From positions 1 through 8,438 of the forward strand of contig JBBRWO010000092.1 of assembly GCA_038249135.1 (NCBI GenBank): DNA of 8,438 nt. Direction: 5' to 3'. Made by a program: the position numbers and the translations under genes. Under the pieces are notes generated by a model. That model saw nothing but the letters and a program-made list of their open reading frames with translations. It searched no databases and had not been told where the DNA came from. This DNA is from JBBRWO01 sp038249135. GTDB taxonomy: Bacteria > Actinomycetota > Coriobacteriia > Anaerosomatales > JAAXUF01. Below, piece after piece: positions 1-7,021 of the stretch (its first letter is position 1; every line of letters begins with the position of its first letter).

Positions 1-225
1 GCCGGTGAACGCGACCTTGCCGGAAACCGCGAGGCCGGCCGCGACGTCGATCATGTTCGCCTCAGCGATACCGACGTTGAAGAGGCGCTCCGGGTAGGCG
101 TCGCCGAGCTTGGCGGTGGTGGTGGACTTGGAGAGGTCGGCCTCAACGGCTACGACGTCGACGCCTTCGTTGGCGAGTTCGACGAGCGTGGCGCCGAGCG
201 CCTCGCGAGTTGCTCTGGCGCTCAC
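1..225 (-). CDS. Transketolase, C-terminal subunit (partial, 3' end outside window)
   Basis: This is the beginning of the second half of a split transketolase, which supplies the pyrimidine-binding and C-terminal domains. It pairs with the upstream N-terminal subunit to transfer two-carbon ketol units between sugar phosphates using thiamine diphosphate. The 75 codons visible run to the left edge. After the start they read SARATREALGATLVELANE, then DVVAVEADLSKSTTT, then a segment with FNVGIAEANMIDVAAGLA. The last matches the conserved (R)xxNVGIAEqnM block of transketolase Pyr domains, whose glutamate (here in GIAEAN) is the catalytic Glu that activates the cofactor. I chose a GTG start because its GTGA overlaps the stop of the N-terminal subunit and a GAAGGGAG Shine-Dalgarno lies 6-7 nt upstream. 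The 4-bp overlap implies coupled translation of the two subunits in equal amounts. Family assignment is firm; the rest of the protein is not visible. Confidence 0.93.
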   Translation of the reverse strand, partial: MSARATREALGATLVELANEGVDVVAVEADLSKSTTTAKLGDAYPERLFNVGIAEANMIDVAAGLAVSGKVAFTG

Positions 226-1088
226 GAGCGGCTCCCTTCGGTCATGCCCAGTTCTGCGAGTGCCGCCGTGACCTGCTCGGCCGAGGGAGCTTTGCCGTGC
301 CATCCGGCGTCACCCTCCATGAACGAGACGCCCTTGCCCTTTACGGTGTGCGCAATGATGGCTACTGGGCCGGTCGCGTAGGCGCGCGCGGCCTCAAGCG
401 CGGCGTGGACCGCGACGACGTCATGGCCGTCCACCTCGATGGCATGCCAGTCGAAGGCCGTGAACTTCGCGGCCACGGTACCCAGACACATGACCTCGCT
501 GCACGCGCCGTCTATCTGGAGCCCGTTATGGTCGATGATCGCGACCAGGTTCGACAGGCCCTCGTGAGCTGCGAACATCGCCGCCTCCCAGACCTGACCT
601 TCCTGGATCTCGCCGTCGCCCAGCAGACACCACACCGTGCGGTCGTCAGTTGCCGCCTCTCCGTGGTCGCCGCCGCGAAGGCCGGCAGCGAGACCGGCCG
701 AGATGGACAGCCCCTGGCCGAGCGACCCCGTCGAGACCTCGACGCCCGCGCACTTCTTGCAGTCCGGGTGCCCCTGGAGGATCGACCCGAGCTTGCGCAA
801 CGTGTAGAGGTGGTCGCGACCGAAGTAGCCCGCCTCGGCGAGCGCTGCGTAGAGCACGGGTGCGGCGTGACCCTTTGACAGGATGAACCGGTCGCGCGCC
901 GGCCACTGCGGGTCGGACGGATCGTGACGCAACACACCACCGAAGTAGAGCGTCGCGACGATGTCGGCCGCCGACAATGAACCGCCGGGGTGACCGCTCC
1001 CGGCCTCCGCGATCATCTCGACGATGTCTGCGCGCATCCGTGCGGCCTTGGCCTCCACGAATGCCGGATCGAACGCCCGCTCGCTCAT
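222..1088 (-). CDS. Transketolase, N-terminal (thiamine diphosphate-binding) subunit
   Basis: This 288-residue protein is the PP-domain half of a two-subunit transketolase, acting in the cytoplasm in the non-oxidative pentose phosphate pathway. Visible motifs in order are GSGHPGG (residues 30-36), DRFILSKGHA (66-75, with a conserved active-site His), GHPD (106-109), STGSLGQGLS (119-128), GDGE (157-160) leading to DHNGLQ (186-191), which is the diphosphate/metal-binding GDG...N signature, and HGKAP (264-268). The length matches free-standing N-terminal subunits (about 270-290), not full-length enzymes of over 600. The ATG overlaps the stop of the YitT-family gene by 4 bp (ATGA) and has AAGGAG 11 nt upstream plus a GGGAG nearer. 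It is followed at once by the C-terminal subunit. Cys110 and Cys113 form a CxxC pair where I recall Met and Thr in related subunits. Alternatives such as a deoxyxylulose-phosphate synthase half are less likely, given the split gene pair and the HGKAP-type ending. Confidence 0.96.
   Translation of the reverse strand: MSERAFDPAFVEAKAARMRADIVEMIAEAGSGHPGGSLSAADIVATLYFGGVLRHDPSDPQWPARDRFILSKGHAAPVLYAALAEAGYFGRDHLYTLRKLGSILQGHPDCKKCAGVEVSTGSLGQGLSISAGLAAGLRGGDHGEAATDDRTVWCLLGDGEIQEGQVWEAAMFAAHEGLSNLVAIIDHNGLQIDGACSEVMCLGTVAAKFTAFDWHAIEVDGHDVVAVHAALEAARAYATGPVAIIAHTVKGKGVSFMEGDAGWHGKAPSAEQVTAALAELGMTEGSRS
232..239 (-). promoter_or_regulatory. Ribosome binding site of the transketolase C-terminal subunit
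   Basis: Read on the minus strand, GAAGGGAG lies within the last codons of the N-terminal subunit gene, 6 nt before a GTG whose last two bases lie in the preceding gene's stop codon. No ATG is available near this point in the right frame, so the site decides in favour of the GTG start. Confidence 0.7.
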
Positions 1089-1969
1089 CTGGCTCCCATC
1101 TCCTTGAATCCCTCTCCGATTGCTTCATGTACGTTGCTGATGATGACCATGGCGCGCGGATCGATCGCCGCGACGATGGCCTTCAGGTCGTCGAGTTCAT
1201 TGCGCGAGAGTATCACCATGAGGGTGCCTCGCTTCTCGCCGGTGTAGACGCCGGTGGCCTCGAGCGCGGTGGCTCCTCGGCCAAGCTCGACATTGATCGC
1301 TTCGCCGATTCTGGGCGTGAAGTCGCTGATGATCCATACAGCCTTCTCCACCGAGACGCCTTCGAGGACCAAGTCGATGGCGGCAGTGGCCACGAATACG
1401 GCGACGACGCCGTAGAGGGCGAGCTTGGGGCCGAACTGAAGGATTGCGAGCACCGTGACCGCCGCGTCCACTACAAGCATGATCTGACCCACGCCAAAGG
1501 GAACGCGCCGCGACAGCAGTTGCGCGACGATGTCGGTGCCGCCGGTGTTGCCGCCCGCCTTGAAGACGAGTCCCATGCCGAGACCGGAGATAGCACCACC
1601 GTAAAGAGCCGCCAACAGCAGGTCATCGCCTGCGAATGAAGGCGTCATCTTCGCCATCAGGTCGACCAAGACCGACAACGCCACCGCGCCGTAGATCGTC
1701 TTGGCGACGTAGCGCATTCCGCGGAATCTGAACGCGACCGCGAGTAGGATGCCGTTCATCACGAGCATCTGCGTGCCAACCGGAACGGTCACCCCGAAGT
1801 TCTCAAGCGACCAGTAATAGATGACAGTCGCCAGACCCGACACGCCGCCCGCCGCGATCTTGTTGGGAATCAGGAACGCGTCGAGGGCGAACGCCGTCAT
1901 CACCAGGCCGACTGACATCAGCGCGAAGTCGCGCAGGCGACGGCTCTTAAGCACGCGTTCGACTACCAT
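1085..1969 (-). CDS. YitT-family membrane protein (DUF161 + DUF2179)
   Basis: This is a 294-residue integral membrane protein of the YitT family, whose substrate and exact function are not established. About six hydrophobic segments are visible, near residues 14-34, 43-56, 66-83, 91-108, 118-137 and 162-203. The first is followed by the family's IPNKIAAGGVSGL stretch (34-46), and GGNTGGTDI (139-147) follows the fifth. The soluble C-terminal ~85 residues carry GATALEATGVYTGEKRGTL (232-250), typical of the DUF2179 domain, a probable small-ligand-binding regulatory domain. An in-frame ATG 18 codons upstream (at 2023) would add a non-hydrophobic stretch deep inside the preceding gene. I prefer the ATG at 1969, because GGGGAGGTG sits just upstream and the ATG shares one base with the stop of the PHP gene (TGATG). 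The 3' end overlaps the transketolase gene by 4 bp, so it sits inside an operon. Family membership is firm; role is unknown. Confidence 0.92.
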   Translation of the reverse strand: MVVERVLKSRRLRDFALMSVGLVMTAFALDAFLIPNKIAAGGVSGLATVIYYWSLENFGVTVPVGTQMLVMNGILLAVAFRFRGMRYVAKTIYGAVALSVLVDLMAKMTPSFAGDDLLLAALYGGAISGLGMGLVFKAGGNTGGTDIVAQLLSRRVPFGVGQIMLVVDAAVTVLAILQFGPKLALYGVVAVFVATAAIDLVLEGVSVEKAVWIISDFTPRIGEAINVELGRGATALEATGVYTGEKRGTLMVILSRNELDDLKAIVAAIDPRAMVIISNVHEAIGEGFKEMGAR

Positions 1970-2775
1970 CAGCGCACCTCCCCGTTCGATGCCGCAGGGA
2001 AGCTGACCGAGGGCCACGTCCACTCGCCACCGTGGTCGAGTCGCGTGCGCTCGCGCTTGCCGAGCAGGTGAGCGAGCACGCTAGCCGCGTCGCGGTTCAC
2101 GATGCGCTCGCGCGTGAAGCCGATCTCCTCGGCGACGGCGAGTGCCTTCTCGAAGTGGCCGATATGCAGCGCGTAGTGTGAGTCTGAGCCGACTGAAACG
2201 GGCACGCCGGCCTCCAGAGCCGCAGTCGCAAACTCGCGCTCACGAGCGGCCGAGGTCGAGCGAGCCGACGTGAGGTCGAAGCTGTGGTCGTTGAGCTCGA
2301 GGATGACGTTGTAGGTGAGCGCCGCCTCGATGATGCGGTCGAGGTGCAGCGGGAACTCGTCCTCGTTGCCCGGATGCGTGACCTGATCCACAAACGGGTT
2401 GGCCATAGCCCGCAGCAGGGCCGCGGTGTTCTTGTCGCGGTCGAGCTGGTCGAAGCCTGTCAGCGGGTGAAGCCCGATCGCCACGAAGTCGAGCTTCTCG
2501 AGCACGAGGTCGGGCAGGTCGATGCCGTTCTCGGAATCCGACGCGAGGTTCGCCTCGCATCCCTTGAGGATGCGGACGCCGTTGAGCACGCTCGGCACCG
2601 ATTTGAGATTCCAGAAGTACCAGGGATGTGACCCTTGCGGCACGGCAGGTCCGTGGTCGGTGATCGCAATGAGTTCGATGCCTGCAGCCGCTGCGGCCAG
2701 AGCGTTCTCGGTGACAGTCGAGTAGGCGTGACCGGATGCGATCGTGTGGGTGTGCAGGTCGGCGAGAAGCCGCAT
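1969..2775 (-). CDS. PHP-domain metal-dependent hydrolase, YcdX-like
   Basis: This 268-residue cytoplasmic protein belongs to the PHP superfamily, close in pattern to the YcdX phosphatase branch. PHP enzymes hold a trinuclear metal centre and hydrolyse phosphoester bonds. The expected ligand set is visible: DLHTHT (residues 6-11; Asp6, His8, His10), His16 in GHAYST, TDHG (39-42), Glu74 in KGCEAN, His103 in GLHP, His134 in THPGN and Asp198/His200 in GSDSH. ELNDHSF (160-166) matches the YcdX-type EINNSSF region. The last ~25 residues (after about 242) are not obviously part of the barrel. The ATG lies 3 bp after the prfB stop, with GGGGGAG 6 nt upstream inside the end of prfB, and the stop overlaps the next start. 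The physiological substrate cannot be told. Histidinol-phosphatase is the main alternative, but no his genes are nearby and the motif spacing favours YcdX. Confidence 0.92.
   Translation of the reverse strand: MRLLADLHTHTIASGHAYSTVTENALAAAAAGIELIAITDHGPAVPQGSHPWYFWNLKSVPSVLNGVRILKGCEANLASDSENGIDLPDLVLEKLDFVAIGLHPLTGFDQLDRDKNTAALLRAMANPFVDQVTHPGNEDEFPLHLDRIIEAALTYNVILELNDHSFDLTSARSTSAAREREFATAALEAGVPVSVGSDSHYALHIGHFEKALAVAEEIGFTRERIVNRDAASVLAHLLGKRERTRLDHGGEWTWPSVSFPAASNGEVR
1975..1983 (-). promoter_or_regulatory. Ribosome binding site of the YitT-family gene
   Basis: On the minus strand GGGGAGGTG precedes the ATG at 1969, with GGGGAGG ending 7 nt before the codon. It is the strongest Shine-Dalgarno in the operon. 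It argues for the 294-residue product over the 312-residue reading that begins at 2023. Confidence 0.75.
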
Positions 2776-2778
2776 CTG

Positions 2779-3933
2779 CTACTCCCCCGCCTTCGCAGCC
2801 GAGGAAGCGGCGGCGGCGTCTGACTCGGTACCCTCGGCGTGTACACGCCATCGGTGATAACCGACCACGAACGCATCGATGTCGCCGGAGAGCACGGCGT
2901 CGACGTTGCCGGTCTCGACGCCGGTCCGGACATCCTTCACCAGCTGATAGGGGTACAAGACGTAGTTGCGAATTTGGCTGCCGAAGCTGATGTCGCGGCG
3001 CTCACCGCGTAGCTCGTCGAGCTCGGCATCGCGACGCCGCTTCTCGATCTCATAGAGGCGCGAGCGCAGAATCCTCATCGCGGAATCCTTGTTCTTGTGC
3101 TGCGACTTCTCGTTTTGGCAGGTGACGACGGTACCCGTCGGAATGTGCGTGATGCGCACGGCGGAGTCTGTCGTGTTGACGCTCTGGCCGCCGGGACCGC
3201 TCGAGCGGTACACGTCGATGCGCAGATCCTCGTCTCGGATGTCGAGCTCGATGTCATCCGGCAACACCGGCAGCACTTCGACACCAGCGAAGGTCGTCTG
3301 ACGACGCTTCTTCTCGTCAGTGGGACTGATGCGCACCAGACGGTGCACCCCGACCTCCGAGGACAGCATGCCGTATACATTGCGCCCGCTCACCGTGAAC
3401 GTGGCGCGGTCGATGCCCAGCTCCACACCGGCGGGTGCATCGTTGATCGCGACCTTCCACTTGCGGCTCTCGGCGTACTTCATGTACATCTTGAGCAGCA
3501 TCTCGGCCCAGTCCTGCGCCTCGAGACCGCCCTGTCCGGGCGTGATGGTGAGAATGGCATCGCCGTGATCGAACTCGCCGGTGAACCACGAGCCGATCTC
3601 AAGCGAATCGATGAGCTTGATCAACTCGCGAAGCGTGCCGGGAACCTCGGCCGCGAGTTCGTCATCGTCGTCAGCGAGCGCCAGCTCGTTGGCGACCTCT
3701 GCGTCGCCGAGCAGCTCGACCGCCTCGTCGTAGGCGCTCAGCTCCTCGCGCAGCGCCGAGGAGGAAGCCATCGTCGCCTGCGCGATGATTTGATCGTCCC
3801 AAAAGCCCGGCTCGGCGGCCTTGGCTTCGAGCGCGGCGAGGTCGGCGCGCTTGGCGTCGATGCGGAGATAGGTCGCCATAGTGGCGACCCTCTCGGCCAG
3901 AGCGCTGATTTCAGGAGTGCGGTTCTCGGCCAT
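2779..3933 (-). CDS. prfB: Peptide chain release factor 2 (RF2), without programmed frameshift
   Basis: RF2 recognises UGA and UAA stop codons on the ribosome and triggers release of the finished protein. The 384 residues show the N-terminal helical domain (about 1-115, with EPGFWDD at 41-47), the codon-recognition domain, and the catalytic RSSGPGGQSVN loop (243-253) with GGQ at 248-250, followed by ITHIPTG and the basic QNEKSQHKNK stretch. The stop-codon tripeptide reads Ser203-Pro204-Thr205, not the family's SPF; the adjoining RRQTTF (210-215) is of the actinobacterial type. The gene is one continuous frame. At the position of the classical CUU-UGA shift site it reads ACC TAT CTC CGC, so autoregulatory frameshifting is absent. 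It starts 8 bp after the secA stop with no clear Shine-Dalgarno, so coupling to secA translation is likely. An internal ATG at residue 19 has a better site (GAGAGGG) but would remove the conserved first helix. The Ala/Ser-rich tail (370-384) is not conserved in my memory of the family. Confidence 0.96.
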   Translation of the reverse strand: MAENRTPEISALAERVATMATYLRIDAKRADLAALEAKAAEPGFWDDQIIAQATMASSSALREELSAYDEAVELLGDAEVANELALADDDDELAAEVPGTLRELIKLIDSLEIGSWFTGEFDHGDAILTITPGQGGLEAQDWAEMLLKMYMKYAESRKWKVAINDAPAGVELGIDRATFTVSGRNVYGMLSSEVGVHRLVRISPTDEKKRRQTTFAGVEVLPVLPDDIELDIRDEDLRIDVYRSSGPGGQSVNTTDSAVRITHIPTGTVVTCQNEKSQHKNKDSAMRILRSRLYEIEKRRRDAELDELRGERRDISFGSQIRNYVLYPYQLVKDVRTGVETGNVDAVLSGDIDAFVVGYHRWRVHAEGTESDAAAASSAAKAGE

Positions 3934-3941
3934 CGCGCGGG

Positions 3942-6722
3942 CTATACCGAACGCCGTTTGGTGGCCTCAGGACAGTCGCACTTCTTGAACTTCTTGCCGC
4001 TGCCACACGGGCAGGGATCGTTGCGTCCGATGTCGGCCCAGGGGTCCTCGCGGTCCTTGATGACCGTGGCCGCCTTGCCGCCTCCGCCCGCCGCCGCTGA
4101 CGCCGCCGCAATCTGGCTGGGCGACGGTCCGCCAACGCCAAATGCGTCTGCCGCAGCGGTCGCACCGTGGAAGATCGATGACTCGCTCGGCGCCGAGTAG
4201 CTAGCGCGCGACAGAGACGTTAGCGGCTCGGGCTCGGACTCGACGACCACCTGAATATGCATGACCGTACGCAGGAAGTCCTCGTTGATGCCGGCAACAA
4301 GCTCGGTGAACATGTTGTAGGCCTCGCTCTTGTATTCGATGAGGGGATCACGCTGACCCACCGAGCGAAGACCGATGCCCTCCTTGAGATAGTCCATCTC
4401 CTGGAGGTGGTCCATCCAGCGCGTGTCAATGACGCGGAGCATGACTTGGCGCTCAAGCTCGCGCAGACCATCGACACCGAGTTCGGTCTCCTTGGTGGCG
4501 AAGAGAGCGATTCCGCGCTCGGCGAGCGTGTCAGCGAGCTCGTGTGGGTTGTCGACGTGACCCTTCGCATCCTCGACCGTACCGTCGATGCCGGTGAGCT
4601 CGCGATACCAGAGCGCCAGACCGTCCCAGTCCCACTCCTCGGAGTAGGTACGCTCAGGGCAGAACTCTAGAACGCCGGCGAGGATGGTGTCGTGCATGAG
4701 CTCGGTCACGCGGTCATGAACATCCTTGCCGTCAAGGATGCGGTTGCGCTCCTGGTAGATGACCTCGCGCTGCTTGTTCATGACGTCGTCGTACTCGAGG
4801 ACGTGCTTACGTGCCTCGAAGTTCATGGCTTCGATCTGGCGCTGGGCGCTCTCGACCGCCTTGGAGACCAGACCTGCCTGGATGGGCATGTCGTCCGGTA
4901 TCTGCGTGCGCTCCATCATGCTGCTGATGCGGTCCATGCGGTCCCCACCAAAGAGGCGCATGAGATCGTCTTCGAGCGACAGGTAGAACTGCGACGCACC
5001 CGGGTCACCCTGACGACCGGCACGACCACGCAGCTGGTTGTCGATGCGTCGTGACTCGTGGCGCTCCGTGCCGAGAATGGCGAGGCCGCCGGCCTCGACA
5101 ACACGCAGGTGCTCCTCGGCGGTGATGCGCTTGGCCTCGGTGAGTGCGTCGGCCTGCTGCTCCTCGGTGGCCTCCTCGGGCTTGATGCCGCGGGTGCGCA
5201 GGATGTCCTCCCACAGGAAGTCGGAGTTACCGCCCAGGATGATGTCGGTGCCACGACCGGCCATGTTGGTTGCGATGGTCACAGCGCCGAGACGACCGGC
5301 CTGCGAGATGATGTGCGCTTCCTGCTCGTGGAACTTGGCGTTGAGCACGTTGTGTTTGATGCCGCGCTTGGTGAGCAGACGACTGAGACCCTCGGAGTTC
5401 TCGATCGAGATGGTGCCGACGAGGCACGGCTGGCCCAGATCGTTGCGCTTGACGATCTCATCGGCGACGGCGTTGAACTTTGCCATGACGGTGCGGTAGA
5501 TGAGGTCGTTGCGGTCGTCGCGGATCATGTCGCGGTTGGTCGGGATGACCTGGACCGGAAGCTTATAGATGTCGCGGAACTCCTTGTCCTCGGTGATGGC
5601 CGTACCGGTCATGCCCGAGAGCTTGTCGTACATACGGAAGTAGTTCTGCAGTGTGATTGTCGCCAGCGTCTGGTTCTCCTCGCGGACGTGCACGCGCTCC
5701 TTGGCCTCGAGTGCCTGGTGCAGACCTTCCGAGTAGCGACGGCCCTCCATGAGGCGGCCGGTGAACTCGTCTACGATGAGTATCTCGCCGTCCTTGACCA
5801 CGTAGTCGACGTCGCGCTTGAAGAGGAACTGCGCTTTGAGCGACTGCTGGAGGTGATTGACGAGCTGGCCCGACGGATCGGCGTAGATGTCGTCGATCCC
5901 GATGGCGGACTCGAGCTTGGCGAGGCCTTCCTCGGTGGCGGCGATGGTCTTCTTGGCCTCGTCGAGCTCGAAGTCGGTCTCGGGCTTGAGGCGCGGGACC
6001 GCCTTGGCGAACTGCTTGTAGGTCTCGGCGGACTTGGTGCCGGCGCCGGAGATGATCAGCGGGGTACGGGCCTCGTCGATGAGGATCGAGTCGACTTCGT
6101 CCACGATGGCGAAGTGGTGGCCGCGCTGAACGCGGTCGCCGGGACGCGTGACCATGTTGTCACGCAGGTAGTCGAAGCCGAACTCGGCGTTGGTGCCGTA
6201 CGTGACGTCGGCGGTGTACGCCGGGATGCGCATGCCGGGATCCATCTGAGACTGAATCATGCCGACTTCCATGCCGAGGAAGCGGTAGACGCGTCCCATC
6301 CAGTCGCTGTCTCGCTTGGCCAGATAGTCGTTGACCGTGACCACGTGGACACCGGTGCCGGGCAGCGCATTGAGATAACCAGCCAGAGTGGAGACGAGCG
6401 TCTTTCCTTCACCGGTCTTCATTTCAGAGATCTTGCCGTCGTTAAGAACCATGGCGCCGATGAGCTGCACGTCGAAGTGACGCATGCCGAGGGAGCGAAT
6501 GCCGGCCTCGCGGGTCACCGCGAATGCCTCTGGTAGCAGCAACGTGGTGCTTTCGCCGTTGTCGCTTCTCTCACGGAACTCGACCGTCTTGTGGGCGAGA
6601 TCGGAGTCCGAGAGGCCCTTAAGCGGGGGCTCGAGCTCGTTGATACGCACCACGAGGTCCTCGTATGCGCGGAGTTGCTTACCCTCACCGAACGTGAGGA
6701 GGGACTGAAGGAAGTTAGCCAT
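3942..6722 (-). CDS. secA: Preprotein translocase motor ATPase SecA
   Basis: SecA is the ATP-driven motor that pushes unfolded secretory proteins through SecYEG at the inner face of the membrane. The 926 residues include Walker A MKTGEGKT (101-108), YGTNAEFGFDYLRDN (175-189), the DEVD Walker B motif (208-211), the preprotein cross-linking domain around 225-365 ending near the LSGMTGTA motif (368-375), TNMAGRGTDI (485-494) and GRAGRQGDPG (566-575) of the second motor domain. A long helical scaffold/wing region follows. A low-complexity Ala/Gly/Ser linker (about 845-885) leads to a C-terminal metal motif with Cys904, Cys906, Cys915 and Cys917. This reads CxC-x8-CxC, whereas the family usually ends C-[H/C] with no intervening residue. 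All core motifs are intact and the length is normal. The ATG at 6722 has AGAGGTG about 9 nt upstream and a probable promoter ~55 nt upstream. It is the first gene of the proposed operon, 8 bp before prfB. The full core and the C-terminal zinc tail favour SecA1 over an accessory SecA2. Confidence 0.98.
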   Translation of the reverse strand: MANFLQSLLTFGEGKQLRAYEDLVVRINELEPPLKGLSDSDLAHKTVEFRERSDNGESTTLLLPEAFAVTREAGIRSLGMRHFDVQLIGAMVLNDGKISEMKTGEGKTLVSTLAGYLNALPGTGVHVVTVNDYLAKRDSDWMGRVYRFLGMEVGMIQSQMDPGMRIPAYTADVTYGTNAEFGFDYLRDNMVTRPGDRVQRGHHFAIVDEVDSILIDEARTPLIISGAGTKSAETYKQFAKAVPRLKPETDFELDEAKKTIAATEEGLAKLESAIGIDDIYADPSGQLVNHLQQSLKAQFLFKRDVDYVVKDGEILIVDEFTGRLMEGRRYSEGLHQALEAKERVHVREENQTLATITLQNYFRMYDKLSGMTGTAITEDKEFRDIYKLPVQVIPTNRDMIRDDRNDLIYRTVMAKFNAVADEIVKRNDLGQPCLVGTISIENSEGLSRLLTKRGIKHNVLNAKFHEQEAHIISQAGRLGAVTIATNMAGRGTDIILGGNSDFLWEDILRTRGIKPEEATEEQQADALTEAKRITAEEHLRVVEAGGLAILGTERHESRRIDNQLRGRAGRQGDPGASQFYLSLEDDLMRLFGGDRMDRISSMMERTQIPDDMPIQAGLVSKAVESAQRQIEAMNFEARKHVLEYDDVMNKQREVIYQERNRILDGKDVHDRVTELMHDTILAGVLEFCPERTYSEEWDWDGLALWYRELTGIDGTVEDAKGHVDNPHELADTLAERGIALFATKETELGVDGLRELERQVMLRVIDTRWMDHLQEMDYLKEGIGLRSVGQRDPLIEYKSEAYNMFTELVAGINEDFLRTVMHIQVVVESEPEPLTSLSRASYSAPSESSIFHGATAAADAFGVGGPSPSQIAAASAAAGGGGKAATVIKDREDPWADIGRNDPCPCGSGKKFKKCDCPEATKRRSV

Positions 6723-6734
6723 GTGTAGTTACAC
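6723..6734 (-). promoter_or_regulatory. Small inverted repeat between the secA ribosome binding site and start codon
   Basis: GTGTAACTACAC lies directly before the secA ATG and can fold as a 4-bp stem with a 4-nt loop. It overlaps the end of the AGAGGTG ribosome binding site. It could modestly affect initiation, or simply shorten the spacing between the site and the ATG. At this length it may be chance. Confidence 0.25.
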
Positions 6735-6774
6735 CTCTACAGGAGGGGGTTTGACGAGGGGGCACAGCACCCCA

Positions 6775-6783
6775 ATTCTAGCA
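6775..6783 (-). promoter_or_regulatory. Probable extended -10 promoter of the secA operon
   Basis: The minus strand reads TGC followed by TAGAAT, a TGn extended -10 element with a 5 of 6 match to TATAAT. Transcription would begin near 6765-6768 and give a leader of about 45 nt before secA. The region 16-18 bp upstream (GGGAGA-like) is not a recognisable -35 box, which fits an extended -10 promoter. No better candidate is visible between 6723 and 7000 on this strand. Inferred from sequence only. Confidence 0.5.
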
Positions 6784-6802
6784 CAGGGCATGTCGCCTCT
6801 CC

Positions 6803-6818
6803 CCCGTCCAAAGACGGG
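6803..6818 (-). repeat. Perfect 6-bp hairpin upstream of the secA promoter
   Basis: Minus strand CCCGTC-TTTG-GACGGG is a perfect 6-bp stem with a 4-nt loop, immediately upstream of where a -35 box would lie for the secA promoter. No T-run follows, so it is not an ordinary intrinsic terminator. It could be an operator half-site pair or part of a weak terminator for upstream transcription. Confidence 0.35.
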
Positions 6819-7021
6819 TGCGCGAGGCCCATCGGGCTCGATTGGTGGAACGGCAGCTCGTTACTTAGTGCCCCTCAGGAGACAACCCGCTCCTCACCTT
6901 GTATGAGCCGCGCCACCGCCCGCTTCGCTCCGCTCCGATGACCGGAGAGCCCGACAAGCCCCGCGCGGAGTCGCTGCAAAATGTGTTCGCCGTGCGACCC
7001 GGAACCACCGTACCCTGGCGA

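Noticed and set aside
1970..2023. 18-codon N-terminal extension of the YitT-family protein
   Set aside because: It overlaps the PHP gene, is not hydrophobic, and the ATG at 1969 has a much better ribosome binding site and a TGATG junction.
3097..4200. 367-codon plus-strand open frame opposite prfB and the end of secA
   Set aside because: It crosses the junction of two firmly identified minus-strand genes and shows no motif. It is a GC-driven shadow.
5058..6536. 492-codon plus-strand open frame opposite secA
   Set aside because: It lies fully antisense to a gene with all SecA motifs intact. Its composition is that of a reversed high-GC coding frame and it shows no recognisable domain.
6803..6818. 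CCCGTC/GACGGG hairpin as an intrinsic terminator of the upstream regulator gene
   Set aside because: The stem is only 6 bp, it lies about 260 bp after the stop codon, and no T-run follows on either strand.
6721..6906. 61-codon plus-strand frame in the intergenic region
   Set aside because: Its ATG overlaps the secA start region on the other strand, it has no convincing ribosome binding site, and its product has no recognisable features.
6865..7008. Possible 47-codon minus-strand peptide gene (GTG start) upstream of secA
   Set aside because: There is no Shine-Dalgarno, a GTG start is required, and the product has no recognisable composition or motif. Conservation would be needed to revive it.
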